Of a stretch of 64,000 nucleotides of DNA, positions 1 to 9,565 are shown piece by piece (position 1 is the stretch's first letter; every line of letters starts with the position of its first letter). The notes beneath the pieces are model-generated. The model made no database searches and had not been told where the DNA came from. It worked only from the letters and a program-made list of their open reading frames with translations. The position numbers and the translations under genes are program-made. The stretch comes from Planctomycetaceae bacterium (GTDB lineage Bacteria; Planctomycetota; Planctomycetia; Planctomycetales; Planctomycetaceae), in assembly GCA_041398825.1 (NCBI GenBank), contig JAWKTX010000001.1:682001-746000 (forward strand), given 5' to 3'.

Positions 1-943
1 TGCGGTCTCTGTGTCTGGGGTCAAGGTTTGCCTGGATTTTGAACACAAAACCGGCGAACTGCGGACGTGTTGTCGGCACCATTCCAATGTCGCTGTTACG
101 GTCGCGCGGAGCGGGAGCCAGCTTCAAGAACCCCTTCAGGAATTCCTCGACACCGTAATTGGTCAGCGCACTGCCGAAGAATACAGGGGAAACTTCTCCG
201 TTGAGAAACCGTTCTCGATCGTACTCAGCCCCGGCAGCTTCCAGTAGCTCAACCTCTTCCAGTGCCTGCTCGACGATGCCCTGGGGCATTGTCGAAGTAT
301 CAACTTCAGCAAGAGGCACCGGGCGTGAGCCAAGCCGGTGGAGGTTATCTCGTTCTTCAAACAGGTGGGCAATCTTCGTCTTCAGATCGATCACGCCGCG
401 AAAGTCGAAACCTGTCCCGAGCGGCCAGTTTACCGGGACAGGCACAATCCCCAGTTTACTTTCGATGTCTTCCAGAACTTCCAGAGTTTCCTTCCCGGGG
501 CGATCGACTTTGTTCACAAAAGTCAAAACCGGAATTTTTCGGATTCGACAAACGTTAAACAGTTTCTCTGTCTGACTTTCGACTCCGTTCGCAAGGTCGA
601 TCACCATTACAGCGCAGTCGGCCGCGCAGAGTGTACGGTAGGTGTCTTCACTGAAATCATGGTGACCGGGGGTGTCCAGAAGATTGACCTGCACACCGTC
701 GTATTCAAACGCCAGCACAGTGGAACTGACTGAAATCCCCCGCTGTTTTTCAAGGGCCATCCAGTCCGAAGTCGCTGACTTCTGAGTCTTGCGACCGCGC
801 ACTGCGCCAGCCACCTCCAGGCAGCCACCGTAGAGCAGCAGCTTTTCTGTCAGCGTCGTCTTACCGGCGTCCGGGTGCGAAATAATTGCAAATGTTCGTC
901 GCATCGCAGTTTCGCGAGCGACGACGGGGTCAACCTGAGACAT
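1..943 (-). CDS. prfC: Peptide chain release factor 3, N-terminal part (cut by window edge)
   Basis: This GTPase recycles RF1/RF2 from the ribosome after termination. About 314 codons are visible, read leftward from the ATG at 941-943; the C-terminus lies outside the window. The G1 loop (SHPDAGKTTLTEK), the DTPGHHDFSEDTYR G3 motif and NKVDRPGKE (G4) are all present. SHPDAGKTT, followed by a switch region GISVSST instead of the GITIxS of EF-G, is characteristic of RF3. No lesion was seen in the visible part. It lies 147 bases downstream of the MFS gene on the same strand and probably has its own promoter. Confidence 0.93.
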   Translation of the reverse strand, partial: MSQVDPVVARETAMRRTFAIISHPDAGKTTLTEKLLLYGGCLEVAGAVRGRKTQKSATSDWMALEKQRGISVSSTVLAFEYDGVQVNLLDTPGHHDFSEDTYRTLCAADCAVMVIDLANGVESQTEKLFNVCRIRKIPVLTFVNKVDRPGKETLEVLEDIESKLGIVPVPVNWPLGTGFDFRGVIDLKTKIAHLFEERDNLHRLGSRPVPLAEVDTSTMPQGIVEQALEEVELLEAAGAEYDRERFLNGEVSPVFFGSALTNYGVEEFLKGFLKLAPAPRDRNSDIGMVPTTRPQFAGFVFKIQANLDPRHRDR

Positions 944-1090
944 GGGCGTTGCGAATATCCAGAATGCAGAGACAAGAAACCGCGAAACGGGATCTTAGCG
1001 AGTGGCGATCCGAAAATCCGTCACTCGTCGGCACACACATCGGATTCCTGTGAAAACGAGCCGCCTTTAGTTGTCTGCCGGGTGAGATGA

Positions 1091-2411
1091 TCAGGGGCTC
1101 GTGGCTGCAGTCGGTTCGACCTGTTCGTCGTTAGGCCACAGAAACGCCAGAGAGGCAAATCCGATCAGCGGGGCGAGACCCGCCATCAAAAGGCCCCTTT
1201 CGTAACTCCCCGTGGCTTCAATTTCCCTACCGATCAATTCCTGAGCTCGGCCTGAGCAAACCCATCCGAAGGCCGCCAGCAATCCGCTGAGCGAACCCAT
1301 ATGACGGGCAGATAACTCCTGAGCCAGTGAATAGTAAAACGGGTGCAACCCAAGGATGCCGGCGCCGGTGATACAGAGTAATACCATCATTAGTATCCCG
1401 GGCTGGACGTAAGGAATCGCCGCTCCACAAATGGTCAGCAAAGAGAACAGGAAGAAGCCCAGCAGACGCGCATTTTGCTTCTTCCAGTTACGCATCAGCA
1501 GAGCCGTCATCAGTGCTCCGCTGAGCAGGCACCCAACGTCAGCGGCGATGAAGTAAACGACATTAACAACGCGAGATTGCGTATCCGTGTATCCATGAAA
1601 TTCCACCAGAAACTTGATGATCCAGGCGCGGAGGAACTGCCAGCTAATATTCAGTGATCCAATCATGATGGCGAGGCAAATCACGCAGCGAACCAGTCTG
1701 TTGCCTGCCATTGATTGATTCCCGCCCGCCGGCAACCCTGCTGCTGCATTGCTCTGCACATCCGATTTGATCTGCATCAGATTTCGACCTCGGATCAGCA
1801 CAAACCACGCTGGGATCCAGCACAAGCCAGCGATTCCAATGGACCAGAATGGGAACTCCCATGTTTTGCCCCAGCTTTCTGTGATCCCGATGTAGACGGG
1901 AACCAGAATGGCTCCGAGCGATGCCCCGCTCTGCAGTGATCCCACGCTGCCGTCCGATTCTTTCCCCAGAATGGCTCGCACTGTCAGTAACGCTGCAGGG
2001 CCAGTGTCCAGCCTCAAAGAAGCCCAGAACAATCCGGCAAAGCAACAGGTACCTGTAGATACCCAGGTCCGGTGATTCCGATGCATTGCAGAAGCGATTG
2101 GTGATTTCGGGATTCCCTGCCGCCGCCGTGGCGATCCCGGCAAATGACCAGCCTGCCAGCACAAACGGATACAGATATCTGGGCCCCAGTCGATCAGCGA
2201 GAAATCCAAAGAACAGTGAGCCGGCCGCGAAGGCGTACCCAAATTTCCCTTCGATGCCGCCATAATACTCATCATTAATTCCAAGCTCGGTCTTCAGAGT
2301 CGGCGCGACAATCGACAGTGCCTGCCGGTCCATATAATTGAGCATCGTTGCGAGCAGCAACAGTCCACAAACAGCCCAGGGCCACCAGGTTTTTTCTTCG
2401 TTTGGGAGCAT
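1091..2411 (-). pseudogene. MFS transporter, hexuronate (ExuT/ACS)-like, split by a +1 frameshift
   Basis: This is a 12-helix major facilitator of the anion:cation symporter (hexuronate/tartrate-like) type. The N-terminal frame starts at 2411 (MLPNEEKTWWPWAVCGLL) and carries the helix-1 motif LNYMDRQALS, then runs to GFFEAGHWPC. After that the family-like sequence continues in the next frame (ALLTVRAILG, then LQSGASLGAILVP). Removing one base near 1994 rejoins the frames as GHWPCALLTVRA, which matches the family motif, and gives about 439 residues, the usual length. The rest is intact, so the lesion is either very recent or a sequencing error. With the CE15 esterase on the same strand, a role in uronate uptake is plausible but inferred. 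Confidence 0.8.
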
Positions 2412-2496
2412 TGCTATTCCGGAGGTTTTGGGTTCATTCTCGATTTTATGACGGGCGGCCTGGATGGGATTTCTGGGCCGATGAAACTTTCAATCG

Positions 2497-3258
2497 TCAG
2501 ACGTTCCAGTGCTGTCCGTCCCATGTGGAGACTCGGTGCAGGAATCCGGCGACCCCAGTGGCAAACACCTCGAACAACGCTTCGCCTTTCGTGGCAGTCG
2601 CGTCAGCAGGCGTACCAATATGTCCGGGTGTACTTCGGTCCGGCATTGTCCAGCCTCGATAACCAGGGGATGCACCGGAACCAAACGGCACTTCCGGCAC
2701 ATCATCCGGATTTCCGTGAATCAGTTCCGGGCGAAGTGCCAGCATCATGCTTGTTTCCCATTCGCACGCGTGCCCCATTTCGTTCTGAGTTAAACCGTCG
2801 ATTGTGTCGCATGGTCGAGCGGAATCCCAGTAGGTTAAGGCTGCCAGCAGAAGATCACTCCGATTGCGGTACTTTTGCCGAAGCTCGAAACACGCCTGTT
2901 GGGATGGTGTTGTATTTCCGCCATGACCATTCACAAAAACGATCCGCTGGAATCCATGGACGATGAAATTTTCCGCCATGTCTTGCAGCAAATCCAGATA
3001 TAGGCGCGGCGACGCCGACATTGTTCCTGGCATATCCAGATGATGATGCGAATTGCCGAACCACTGCAGCGGAGCAAACAGAATGTGCGAAGCAACCGGC
3101 AATCGTTGAACACGTCTCATGATTTCACCTAACAGCAAACTGTCGGTGAAAACGGGCATATGCCGCCCGTGTTGTTCCAGTGCTGCAATCGGCAGGACAA
3201 TCGGTGTTTTTCGGTCCAATGCATCAATAGCTGGCCAGGTCAGGTCGGCAAGGTTCAT
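2497..3258 (-). CDS. Creatininase-family amidohydrolase
   Basis: A metal-dependent hydrolase of the creatinine amidohydrolase superfamily; members open cyclic amides or act on related substrates in cofactor pathways, and the substrate here is unknown. It has 253 residues. The metal-binding start of the fold is clear: PIAALEQHGRHMPVFTDS supplies E28, H30 and D39, NGHGGN follows near residue 117, and GHACEWETSMML gives the distal acidic ligand. The start at 3258 (MNLADLTW) was chosen because the fold begins there; an in-frame extension to 3309 has no family-like sequence. No good ribosome site precedes 3258. Same strand as, and 85 bases upstream of, the MFS gene, so co-transcription is possible. 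Confidence 0.85.
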   Translation of the reverse strand: MNLADLTWPAIDALDRKTPIVLPIAALEQHGRHMPVFTDSLLLGEIMRRVQRLPVASHILFAPLQWFGNSHHHLDMPGTMSASPRLYLDLLQDMAENFIVHGFQRIVFVNGHGGNTTPSQQACFELRQKYRNRSDLLLAALTYWDSARPCDTIDGLTQNEMGHACEWETSMMLALRPELIHGNPDDVPEVPFGSGASPGYRGWTMPDRSTPGHIGTPADATATKGEALFEVFATGVAGFLHRVSTWDGQHWNV

Positions 3259-3476
3259 GGGCGGGCCCTGAATCGGGAAGGAGCAGATGGAGCAGCATTT
3301 CGCAATCAACGAAACGCACCATACTCAATCGCAAACGATCAGCAACTTCCGAAGCAGGAACTTTGTGTGAGAACAGATGATCCAGACAACCGACGGAACA
3401 GCATTTCAGTGGTTTCCGGCTGGAGAGCCAGGCATGGCGCTCTCACTGCAGATCCGCAATCTGCACACAATCTGAT

Positions 3477-4034
3477 TCAAAAGTTGAAGCCTGCCAGAGC
3501 TTCAAGAAATGCATCGACAGTTACGTCGGGACCGTCACCAAAGTTTGAATGTGACCCTTGCCGATCCCACTCCGCGAGCACCGTGCGAGGTGAGCCGTCC
3601 ATGTGAAAACCTTTTTCGAGTGTGAAATATCGGCCCGTCACATCATCTGGCCGAATATTGGCATCCAGAGGTTTTCCCGAATGCGACATCAGCACACAGG
3701 CGACCATGTAAGCCTCTGCCACCTCTGTCGGAGACGGCATCACGAGCACGATGCACGGCAGGTTTTTTACTCGCCTCGGATGAAACGAAATCTCCGAGAC
3801 ATCAAACGGGGGATCCGTCTTCAGGTGGTCTGCAACCTGATCGATCAGCGACTGGAGAAAACGAAACCCATCCGGGGACGCCACAATCGCAAGGAATCGC
3901 AGCGGATCCGCAAGGGCAACTGTGCGCAGTGCAAAATGAGCCAGTGTGTAATGGAAAGAAGGTCCTGATTCTTCAGATGTCGTTTCAAGGGACACTTCTG
4001 GTTGCTTTCGTTTCAGGAAATCGAAGATACCAAT
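3477..4034 (-). CDS. Conserved hypothetical protein, probable AUU start
   Basis: A soluble protein of about 185 residues with no recognised family and no signal peptide or membrane helix. The sequence GIFDFLKRK is a very common N-terminus of small bacterial proteins, normally directly after Met; here the preceding codon is ATT at 4032-4034, and a full AGGAG sits 7 bases upstream of it. An in-frame TTG at 4067 would add 11 residues but has no such site. I therefore propose initiation at AUU. It follows the CE15 esterase by 54 bases on the same strand, so the two are likely co-transcribed. Its function is unknown. Confidence 0.6.
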   Translation of the reverse strand: MGIFDFLKRKQPEVSLETTSEESGPSFHYTLAHFALRTVALADPLRFLAIVASPDGFRFLQSLIDQVADHLKTDPPFDVSEISFHPRRVKNLPCIVLVMPSPTEVAEAYMVACVLMSHSGKPLDANIRPDDVTGRYFTLEKGFHMDGSPRTVLAEWDRQGSHSNFGDGPDVTVDAFLEALAGFNF

Positions 4035-4041
4035 GAGTTTA

Positions 4042-4046
4042 CTCCT
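4042..4046 (-). promoter_or_regulatory. Strong ribosome binding site deciding an AUU start
   Basis: On the minus strand AGGAG is followed by 7 bases and then ATT GGT ATC TTC. No ATG, GTG or TTG in this frame lies at a proper distance. The site supports a non-canonical AUU start at 4034 for the downstream hypothetical protein. Confidence 0.55.
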
Positions 4047-4088
4047 GATTATGTCCCCAGCTGTCAATCCGAGGTCACCTGGGCTTTC

Positions 4089-5393
4089 TTAATGATTCCC
4101 CTTCAAATGCTGATTGGCAAATTTGATGTATTGGGCCCAGTCATATTCATTGATATCGTGTTTACCCGTTCGGATGTGATAACCGACGTCGGCCACCAAA
4201 GGCTGATTCACAGCAGGCATGCTGTTGGAAGGGAGCCCTTTCCTGCCGAGTAATTCGTAGACAGATCCGGCGAGTTGAGCGGAGAGGAACTCGCCGCGCG
4301 GGTCTGCCCATTTGTCATCTTCAGCGCTCGCCACGTAAATCGGTCGGGGGGCAGCGAGTGCAATTAACATATGATGGTCAACGGGAGAGGCGGTTTCGTT
4401 ATCGTTGTAGGTACGATGCTGCATGCAGAACCAATGCGGGAATGACGTGTTAATGCGCTTCACCGTCTCACCAAACGCACGGCGACTGAGTGCCGCCCCA
4501 CCGCAGCCGGAATCGTTGGAAATCACCATCGCAAACCTTTGATCTGTGGCACCTGCCCAGAGTGATGTCTTTCCCAGTCGAGAATGACCGACCACGGCGA
4601 CCTTGCTGCCATCAATCAGCGGGTCGACTTCCAGCACATCCAGGGCTCGACTTAAGCCCCATGCCCACGCACTGATTGAGCCACCGCTTGACGCGGTGCG
4701 GTTCTGGCTTTCCGGCCAGATGGCATGTACGCCGTTCTTGAAGCCATCGTCGAAATCCGGGTCTATATCCCCGTAGTAGATGGTTACCAACCCGTAGCCC
4801 GCACCAATGATTTCTGCTACCGGCCATCGCCCGGAAGACTTCCCACGCGAGGCTTCGCTGGCCCGGTTGTCCGTAATTCCCAGATCTTTGTTGTTGCGAA
4901 CCCACGACGTTGTGATGTGAATTGCCGGATCGTCCTCCACGGTGTGGTTACCATTGAAGTTGAGTCCGATAAATGCAGGTACCGGCCCGGTTGCACTTTT
5001 GGGGGTGTAAACAAGCATGTCCATTTGTGGGCCGTCGTCTTCGCTGGTGAAGAAGACCGTGATTTCCCTGCGAATTGCTTTTCCCTGAACTGCGTCGTTC
5101 TTTTCACTGCGAATGCGCGTGCGAAGTTTGTTCACGGCCGGTGGGAGATGGCCGAAAACATGATCCGCGAACAGCTGCAGGATTTCCGGTCGACGAATTT
5201 TCACCCACTTTTCCGCGGAATCGACAACCGATCCGTCCTGAGCCTTCAAAAGATCGGGCAACGTGAACTGCGGCACTTTGGATTCGTCGTAATTGAACTC
5301 ATCGCCGTAGACTTCGTCCGACATGGGAGACACCATCAGAAATAGGCAAACGGACAACCCGATCAGGTGTCGCTGGCTGAAAAGATTCATCAT
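4089..5393 (-). CDS. CE15-type glucuronoyl esterase, secreted
   Basis: Predicted 4-O-methyl-glucuronoyl methylesterase of carbohydrate esterase family 15, which cleaves ester bonds between glucuronoxylan and lignin alcohols. It has 434 residues from the ATG at 5393 (MMNLFSQRH); a hydrophobic export signal (LIGLSVCLFLMVSP) follows. The nucleophile motif GHSRLGKTSLWAGATD near residues 265-280 fits the CE15 G-x-S-R-x-G-K signature, followed by NDSGCGGAALSRR and a C-terminal GYHIRTGKHDINEYDW with the catalytic His. The open frame continues upstream to 5858, but that part shows no protein-like sequence. It is the first gene of a same-strand run with a small unknown, a creatininase-like enzyme and an MFS carrier, which suggests plant or algal uronate polysaccharide use. 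Confidence 0.85.
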   Translation of the reverse strand: MMNLFSQRHLIGLSVCLFLMVSPMSDEVYGDEFNYDESKVPQFTLPDLLKAQDGSVVDSAEKWVKIRRPEILQLFADHVFGHLPPAVNKLRTRIRSEKNDAVQGKAIRREITVFFTSEDDGPQMDMLVYTPKSATGPVPAFIGLNFNGNHTVEDDPAIHITTSWVRNNKDLGITDNRASEASRGKSSGRWPVAEIIGAGYGLVTIYYGDIDPDFDDGFKNGVHAIWPESQNRTASSGGSISAWAWGLSRALDVLEVDPLIDGSKVAVVGHSRLGKTSLWAGATDQRFAMVISNDSGCGGAALSRRAFGETVKRINTSFPHWFCMQHRTYNDNETASPVDHHMLIALAAPRPIYVASAEDDKWADPRGEFLSAQLAGSVYELLGRKGLPSNSMPAVNQPLVADVGYHIRTGKHDINEYDWAQYIKFANQHLKGNH

Positions 5394-5878
5394 TGTGTTT
5401 TCATCCGCTTCGTATTTGGATCCGCAGAAACTGAAACTGGCCGAGCACCGACGAACGGACGCAGAACGCGGTCCCATGATGTGACAATCCCGCCATGTCC
5501 GCACGACCCGGTGCCGGATTCCCGTCAGGCAAACAGGTGATTCCTGAGCGGAAGAAAAGCAGTGTGCAGGCTCTGCGTCAACCGAGATACGGGAATTCAT
5601 GACCGAAGGGCCTTCTGTCCGGTTTGTCGTCATTCGCCCAGACGGGTTGCTTCGCCCGCATGTGAAACCCAGCGAATCACGGAGCTGCCGTCTGCCGTGT
5701 CCGTTTGAATTTTTGAATCTGATTGTCGAACAGAACTCGTTTTGCGTCGGCGGTGTCCTTCCGTAAACTTCGGTTCCTGAAAGGGCCGTTTTCTGGCCCA
5801 TTCGCGACCGTGAAGTCTCGACTTTAAATGAAGTCTCGACCGTAAAACAGCACTGCAAACAGATAAGTAAAGCCGATC
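5394..5878. other. Intergenic region between divergent CE15 and leuS genes
   Basis: 485 bases with no convincing gene. It must hold the divergent promoters. An 11-base direct repeat GAAGTCTCGAC occurs at 5812-5822 and 5830-5840, just before leuS; no riboswitch or T-box leader was recognised. Confidence 0.5.
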
Positions 5879-8593
5879 ATGCCTCGTTACGACGCCAAAC
5901 GCATTGAAGCTCGCTGGCAAAAATACTGGGACGACAACAAGATCTTTCAGATGGATGGCCCGGACCCGTCGAAGGAAAAACTGTATGTGCTGGACATGTT
6001 TCCTTACCCGTCCGGCAGTGGCCTGCATGTTGGGCATCCGGAAGGTTATACCGCAACCGATATTGTCTGCCGCCATGCTCGCATGAAGGGCAAACACGTG
6101 CTGCATCCAATGGGCTGGGATGCGTTTGGGTTGCCTGCGGAAGAACATGCGGTCAAAACAGGCACGCATCCTCGCATCACGACTGAGCAAAACATCGCGA
6201 CCTTCAAACGCCAGCTGAAGATGCTGGGATTCAGTTACGACTGGACGCGTGAACTTTCCACGACCGACCCGGACTATTATCGCTGGACCCAGTGGATCTT
6301 TCTGCAGTTGTTCGACACCTGGTACGACTCCAACTGCAAATGGACAGGTCCTGATGGCGTGGAACGCACAGGCAGAGGTCGGCCGATCAGCGAACTGCCC
6401 ATCCCGGATGACGTCTCCGCCGCTGGTAACGAAGCCGTCCGGCGGTATCAGGACAAACATCGATTGGCCTATGTTTCAGAGGCTCCTGTGAACTGGTGCC
6501 CTGCTCTTGGCACCGTGCTGGCTAACGAGGAAATTATTGACGGCAAGAGTGAGCGTGGAGGATATCCGGTTGTTCGCATGCCGCTCAAGCAGTGGATGCT
6601 TCGCATTACTGCCTATGCCGATCGACTCGCCAGCGAACTCGAAAATCTGTCCTGGTCGGAATCCATCAAATATATGCAGCGGAACTGGATCGGGCGCAGC
6701 GTTGGTGCTGAAGTGGATTTTCGAATTGAGAGTGGACATGACGCTCCGGAGTCATCCGCAGGTTCTGCCCTGAATGCGTTCGGATTTCCACTGTCGGGGA
6801 AACCATTCCCGGATGAACCTGCTGCCGACACGATTCGTGTCTACACGACTCGTCCGGATACGCTCTTTGGTGTGACCTACATGGTTCTCGCCCCGGAGCA
6901 TCCTCTGGTTAATGTCGTCACAAGTCCGGAACAAAAAGCAAAGGTGGAAGAATACCGCCAGAAAGCCGCATTGAAGAGCGATCTCGATCGGACCGATCTG
7001 GCCAAAGAAAAGACCGGTGTCTTCACTGGCGGATACGCGATCAATCCGGTTAATGGAACCAAAGTTCCGGTGTGGATCGCAGACTACGTTTTGATCAGTT
7101 ACGGCACTGGAGCGATCATGGCCGTACCTGCTCATGATGAACGTGACTTTGAGTTTGCCAGGGAATTCGGTATCGAGATCACTCAGGTTGTTGCCCCGGC
7201 GCCGAACAGTGGGCACGAGGCCGATACGAAGAATGCCGCTTTCACCGAAACAGGAGTTGCGGTCAATTCCGGAAAGTACGACGGACTTGCCACCGTTGAT
7301 TTCAAGGCTCAGATCACAAGAGACCTGACTGCGGCCGGCATTGGCAGAGAAGCTGTGAACTACCGCCTTCGCGATTGGCTGTTTAGTCGCCAGCGATACT
7401 GGGGTGAACCGTTTCCGATCTGGCACGAACTGGATGCCGATGGTAATCCAACCGGTCTGATGCGAGCCGATTCGCCCGAATCACTGCCTGTGCTGCATCC
7501 TCATATGGAAGACTTTAAACCAACCGGTACACCCGAACCAATGCTCGCCAAAGCCACCGACGAATGGCTTTACAAAACGGATAAGGACGGTGTGAAGCTG
7601 AAACGAGAAACCAACAGCATGCCTCAATGGGCTGGCAGTTGCTGGTATTACCTTCGGTTCTGTGACAACAGGAACAACGAACATTTTATCGACCCGGAAA
7701 AGGAAAAATACTGGCTGCCTGTCGATCTGTATGTTGGTGGTGCTGAACACGCGGTGTTGCACCTGCTGTATTCGCGATTCTGGCACAAGGTATTGTTCGA
7801 CCGTGGCCACGTCAGCTCCCCGGAGCCTTTTCAAAAACTTGTCAATCAGGGCATGATTCTGGGGGAGCCGGACGAAAGCGGTAAAGCGGAGAAGATGTCC
7901 AAGTCACGTGGCAACGTTATCAATCCTGACGACGTTGTTCGCGAATACGGCGCTGATTCGCTTCGTATGTATGAAATGTTTATGGGCCCACTGGAACAGG
8001 TGAAGCCGTGGCAGATGAGCGGCGTCGAAGGTGTCTATCGGTTTCTCAGCCGTGTCTGGCGAATGATCGTCGATGAACGCGCAGAGGAAGTCACGCTGAA
8101 CCTTTCTGTTCAGGAAGTCGCTCCCACCGAAGAACAATTACGCGTACTTCATAAGACCATCAAAGCGGTTTCACAGGACATCGATCGGCTGAGTTTTAAC
8201 ACGGCGATCAGTCGCATGATGGAGTTTATTAACTTCATGCTGACGCAGGATGTTCGTCCGAAATCTGTACTCGAACAATTTGTCCTGCTGCTCAGCCCAT
8301 TCGCTCCGCATGCAGCGGAAGAACTTTGGTCTGTGCTGGGGCACAGCAGTACGCTGGCCTTTGAATCGTGGCCAGCATGGGACGAAACACTGCTGGTTGA
8401 GGATACGATTGAAATTCCGGTCCAGGTGAATGGTAAGCTCAGAGCAAAGATTATCATGGCGGCTAATGCAGATTCCGATGCGATGCAGGCGGCCGCAAAA
8501 GCAGATGAGGCGGTTCAAAAGAATCTGGAAGGAAAGACCATCGTCAAAGTCGTCGCGGTTCCCGGTCGCATGGTGAACTTTGTGGTTCGTTAA
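5879..8593 (+). CDS. leuS: Leucine--tRNA ligase
   Basis: Class I aminoacyl-tRNA synthetase charging tRNA-Leu in the cytoplasm; 904 residues. The HIGH-type motif is HVGH at residues 50-53, inside MFPYPSGSGLHVGHPEGYT, and KMSKS is at about 672-676. The connective-peptide editing domain is present with the threonine-rich TTRPDTLFG and a GTGAIMAVPAHDERD motif. An internal stretch of roughly 30 residues near 280-310 (ESGHDAPESSAGSALNAFG) looks like a lineage-specific loop inside the editing domain. ATG start at 5879 with only a weak purine run upstream. A monocistronic gene ending before a hairpin. Confidence 0.97.
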   Translation: MPRYDAKRIEARWQKYWDDNKIFQMDGPDPSKEKLYVLDMFPYPSGSGLHVGHPEGYTATDIVCRHARMKGKHVLHPMGWDAFGLPAEEHAVKTGTHPRITTEQNIATFKRQLKMLGFSYDWTRELSTTDPDYYRWTQWIFLQLFDTWYDSNCKWTGPDGVERTGRGRPISELPIPDDVSAAGNEAVRRYQDKHRLAYVSEAPVNWCPALGTVLANEEIIDGKSERGGYPVVRMPLKQWMLRITAYADRLASELENLSWSESIKYMQRNWIGRSVGAEVDFRIESGHDAPESSAGSALNAFGFPLSGKPFPDEPAADTIRVYTTRPDTLFGVTYMVLAPEHPLVNVVTSPEQKAKVEEYRQKAALKSDLDRTDLAKEKTGVFTGGYAINPVNGTKVPVWIADYVLISYGTGAIMAVPAHDERDFEFAREFGIEITQVVAPAPNSGHEADTKNAAFTETGVAVNSGKYDGLATVDFKAQITRDLTAAGIGREAVNYRLRDWLFSRQRYWGEPFPIWHELDADGNPTGLMRADSPESLPVLHPHMEDFKPTGTPEPMLAKATDEWLYKTDKDGVKLKRETNSMPQWAGSCWYYLRFCDNRNNEHFIDPEKEKYWLPVDLYVGGAEHAVLHLLYSRFWHKVLFDRGHVSSPEPFQKLVNQGMILGEPDESGKAEKMSKSRGNVINPDDVVREYGADSLRMYEMFMGPLEQVKPWQMSGVEGVYRFLSRVWRMIVDERAEEVTLNLSVQEVAPTEEQLRVLHKTIKAVSQDIDRLSFNTAISRMMEFINFMLTQDVRPKSVLEQFVLLLSPFAPHAAEELWSVLGHSSTLAFESWPAWDETLLVEDTIEIPVQVNGKLRAKIIMAANADSDAMQAAAKADEAVQKNLEGKTIVKVVAVPGRMVNFVVR

Positions 8594-8604
8594 CCGCCGG
8601 ATTA

Positions 8605-8637
8605 ACATCGGACTGTGACATCGGACTGTGACATCGG
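8605..8637. repeat. 13-base tandem repeat, 2.5 copies
   Basis: The unit ACATCGGACTGTG occurs at 8605-8617 and 8618-8630 and begins again at 8631-8637, between the leuS stop and a hairpin. Probably replication slippage. Confidence 0.8.
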
Positions 8638-8641
8638 GATT

Positions 8642-8673
8642 GGGCAAGGTGGCCAGCTTTGGTGGCCTTGCCC
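8642..8673 (+). terminator. Hairpin after leuS, possible terminator
   Basis: GGGCAAGG (8642-8649) pairs with CCTTGCCC (8666-8673) across a 16-base loop that can pair further. The following tract (TTCATT) is only weakly T-rich, so termination is probable but not certain. Confidence 0.5.
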
Positions 8674-8776
8674 TTCATTAGCGAGTTGCGCTGTGTCTGC
8701 ATCCGGCCTGAAGTTGCCGTGCGCAGTTCGGCCGACGATACGGCGAGCCTCCGTGAACCTGGTGCGCGTCGAGTGC

Positions 8777-9565
8777 TCAGGGGATCACGACAAACTGTTT
8801 GACCATGTAGAATTGCTCCGTCCTGGGCCAGTTGAGCTCTGCCAGCGTTGCCGTCAGCGCGTCGTCTGGCTGATTATCAAGTGTGACTGAGACAGAAATC
8901 ACCTGTCCGTCTGCCTGCCCATAGACAATTTTCATCCAGTGCGATTTTTCATCGAGAGGTAATGTCGAAAGCATCCTGCGGACTTCTTCACTGATTTTTT
9001 GCAGGTCGACCGATTCACGATTCTCCTCGGAACTTCGCATGTAGACATCGCCGGAAATCACGGGACGCACCTTTCCATTGATTTGCACGTCCACGGGAAC
9101 CATGTGTTCGTCATTGGGATTCAGAAATCCAGAGTAGACTCCATGGAATGTTGTCACCGTGAAATTCAGAAACGTGTCTGAGATCGCCTGTTCCCTGGTT
9201 TCTCCCATCCCGGCCAGAAACTCGATGATTTCGCGACCGTCCGGCAGAAGAATAGCAAAGCGGGTCTCAACACTGATCCCATCGCCCTCTTCATTCACCC
9301 CGTAGAGCGTTGCCTTCAAACGGACGGGACTGTCTTTCAGACCGACTCCATTGTCGTCGGTGACAAGGTCCTCGTGACCATGGCCCTTTAACCAGTCGCG
9401 GAAGTATTGTTCTGATTCCGGTAACGGCTCGTTTAATCCCAGGTCCTGTTCGGGAGTCATGTCGTTGCCAGCAGGACCTCCGCCGGAAAGTTCGGTCCCG
9501 GACGGGTTGTTATTACAGCCAGCCAGCATTGTCGATACAAGAATCAACAGCAAATGCGATCGCAT
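8777..9565 (-). CDS. Lipoprotein of unknown function
   Basis: 262 residues beginning MRSHLLLILVSTMLAGCNN, a short lipoprotein signal peptide with lipobox LAGC; the mature protein should be anchored through Cys16. A low-complexity GTELSGGGPAGND linker precedes a compact alpha/beta domain of about 220 residues with no catalytic motif that I recognise. The ATG at 9565 follows AAGGAAA. The gene stands alone on the minus strand, converging on leuS. Function unknown. Confidence 0.75.
   Translation of the reverse strand: MRSHLLLILVSTMLAGCNNNPSGTELSGGGPAGNDMTPEQDLGLNEPLPESEQYFRDWLKGHGHEDLVTDDNGVGLKDSPVRLKATLYGVNEEGDGISVETRFAILLPDGREIIEFLAGMGETREQAISDTFLNFTVTTFHGVYSGFLNPNDEHMVPVDVQINGKVRPVISGDVYMRSSEENRESVDLQKISEEVRRMLSTLPLDEKSHWMKIVYGQADGQVISVSVTLDNQPDDALTATLAELNWPRTEQFYMVKQFVVIP

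Noticed and set aside
5812..5840. Direct repeat GAAGTCTCGAC twice before leuS, considered as an operator or T-box element
   Set aside because: No T-box antiterminator sequence or specifier hairpin was found; two copies alone are weak evidence.
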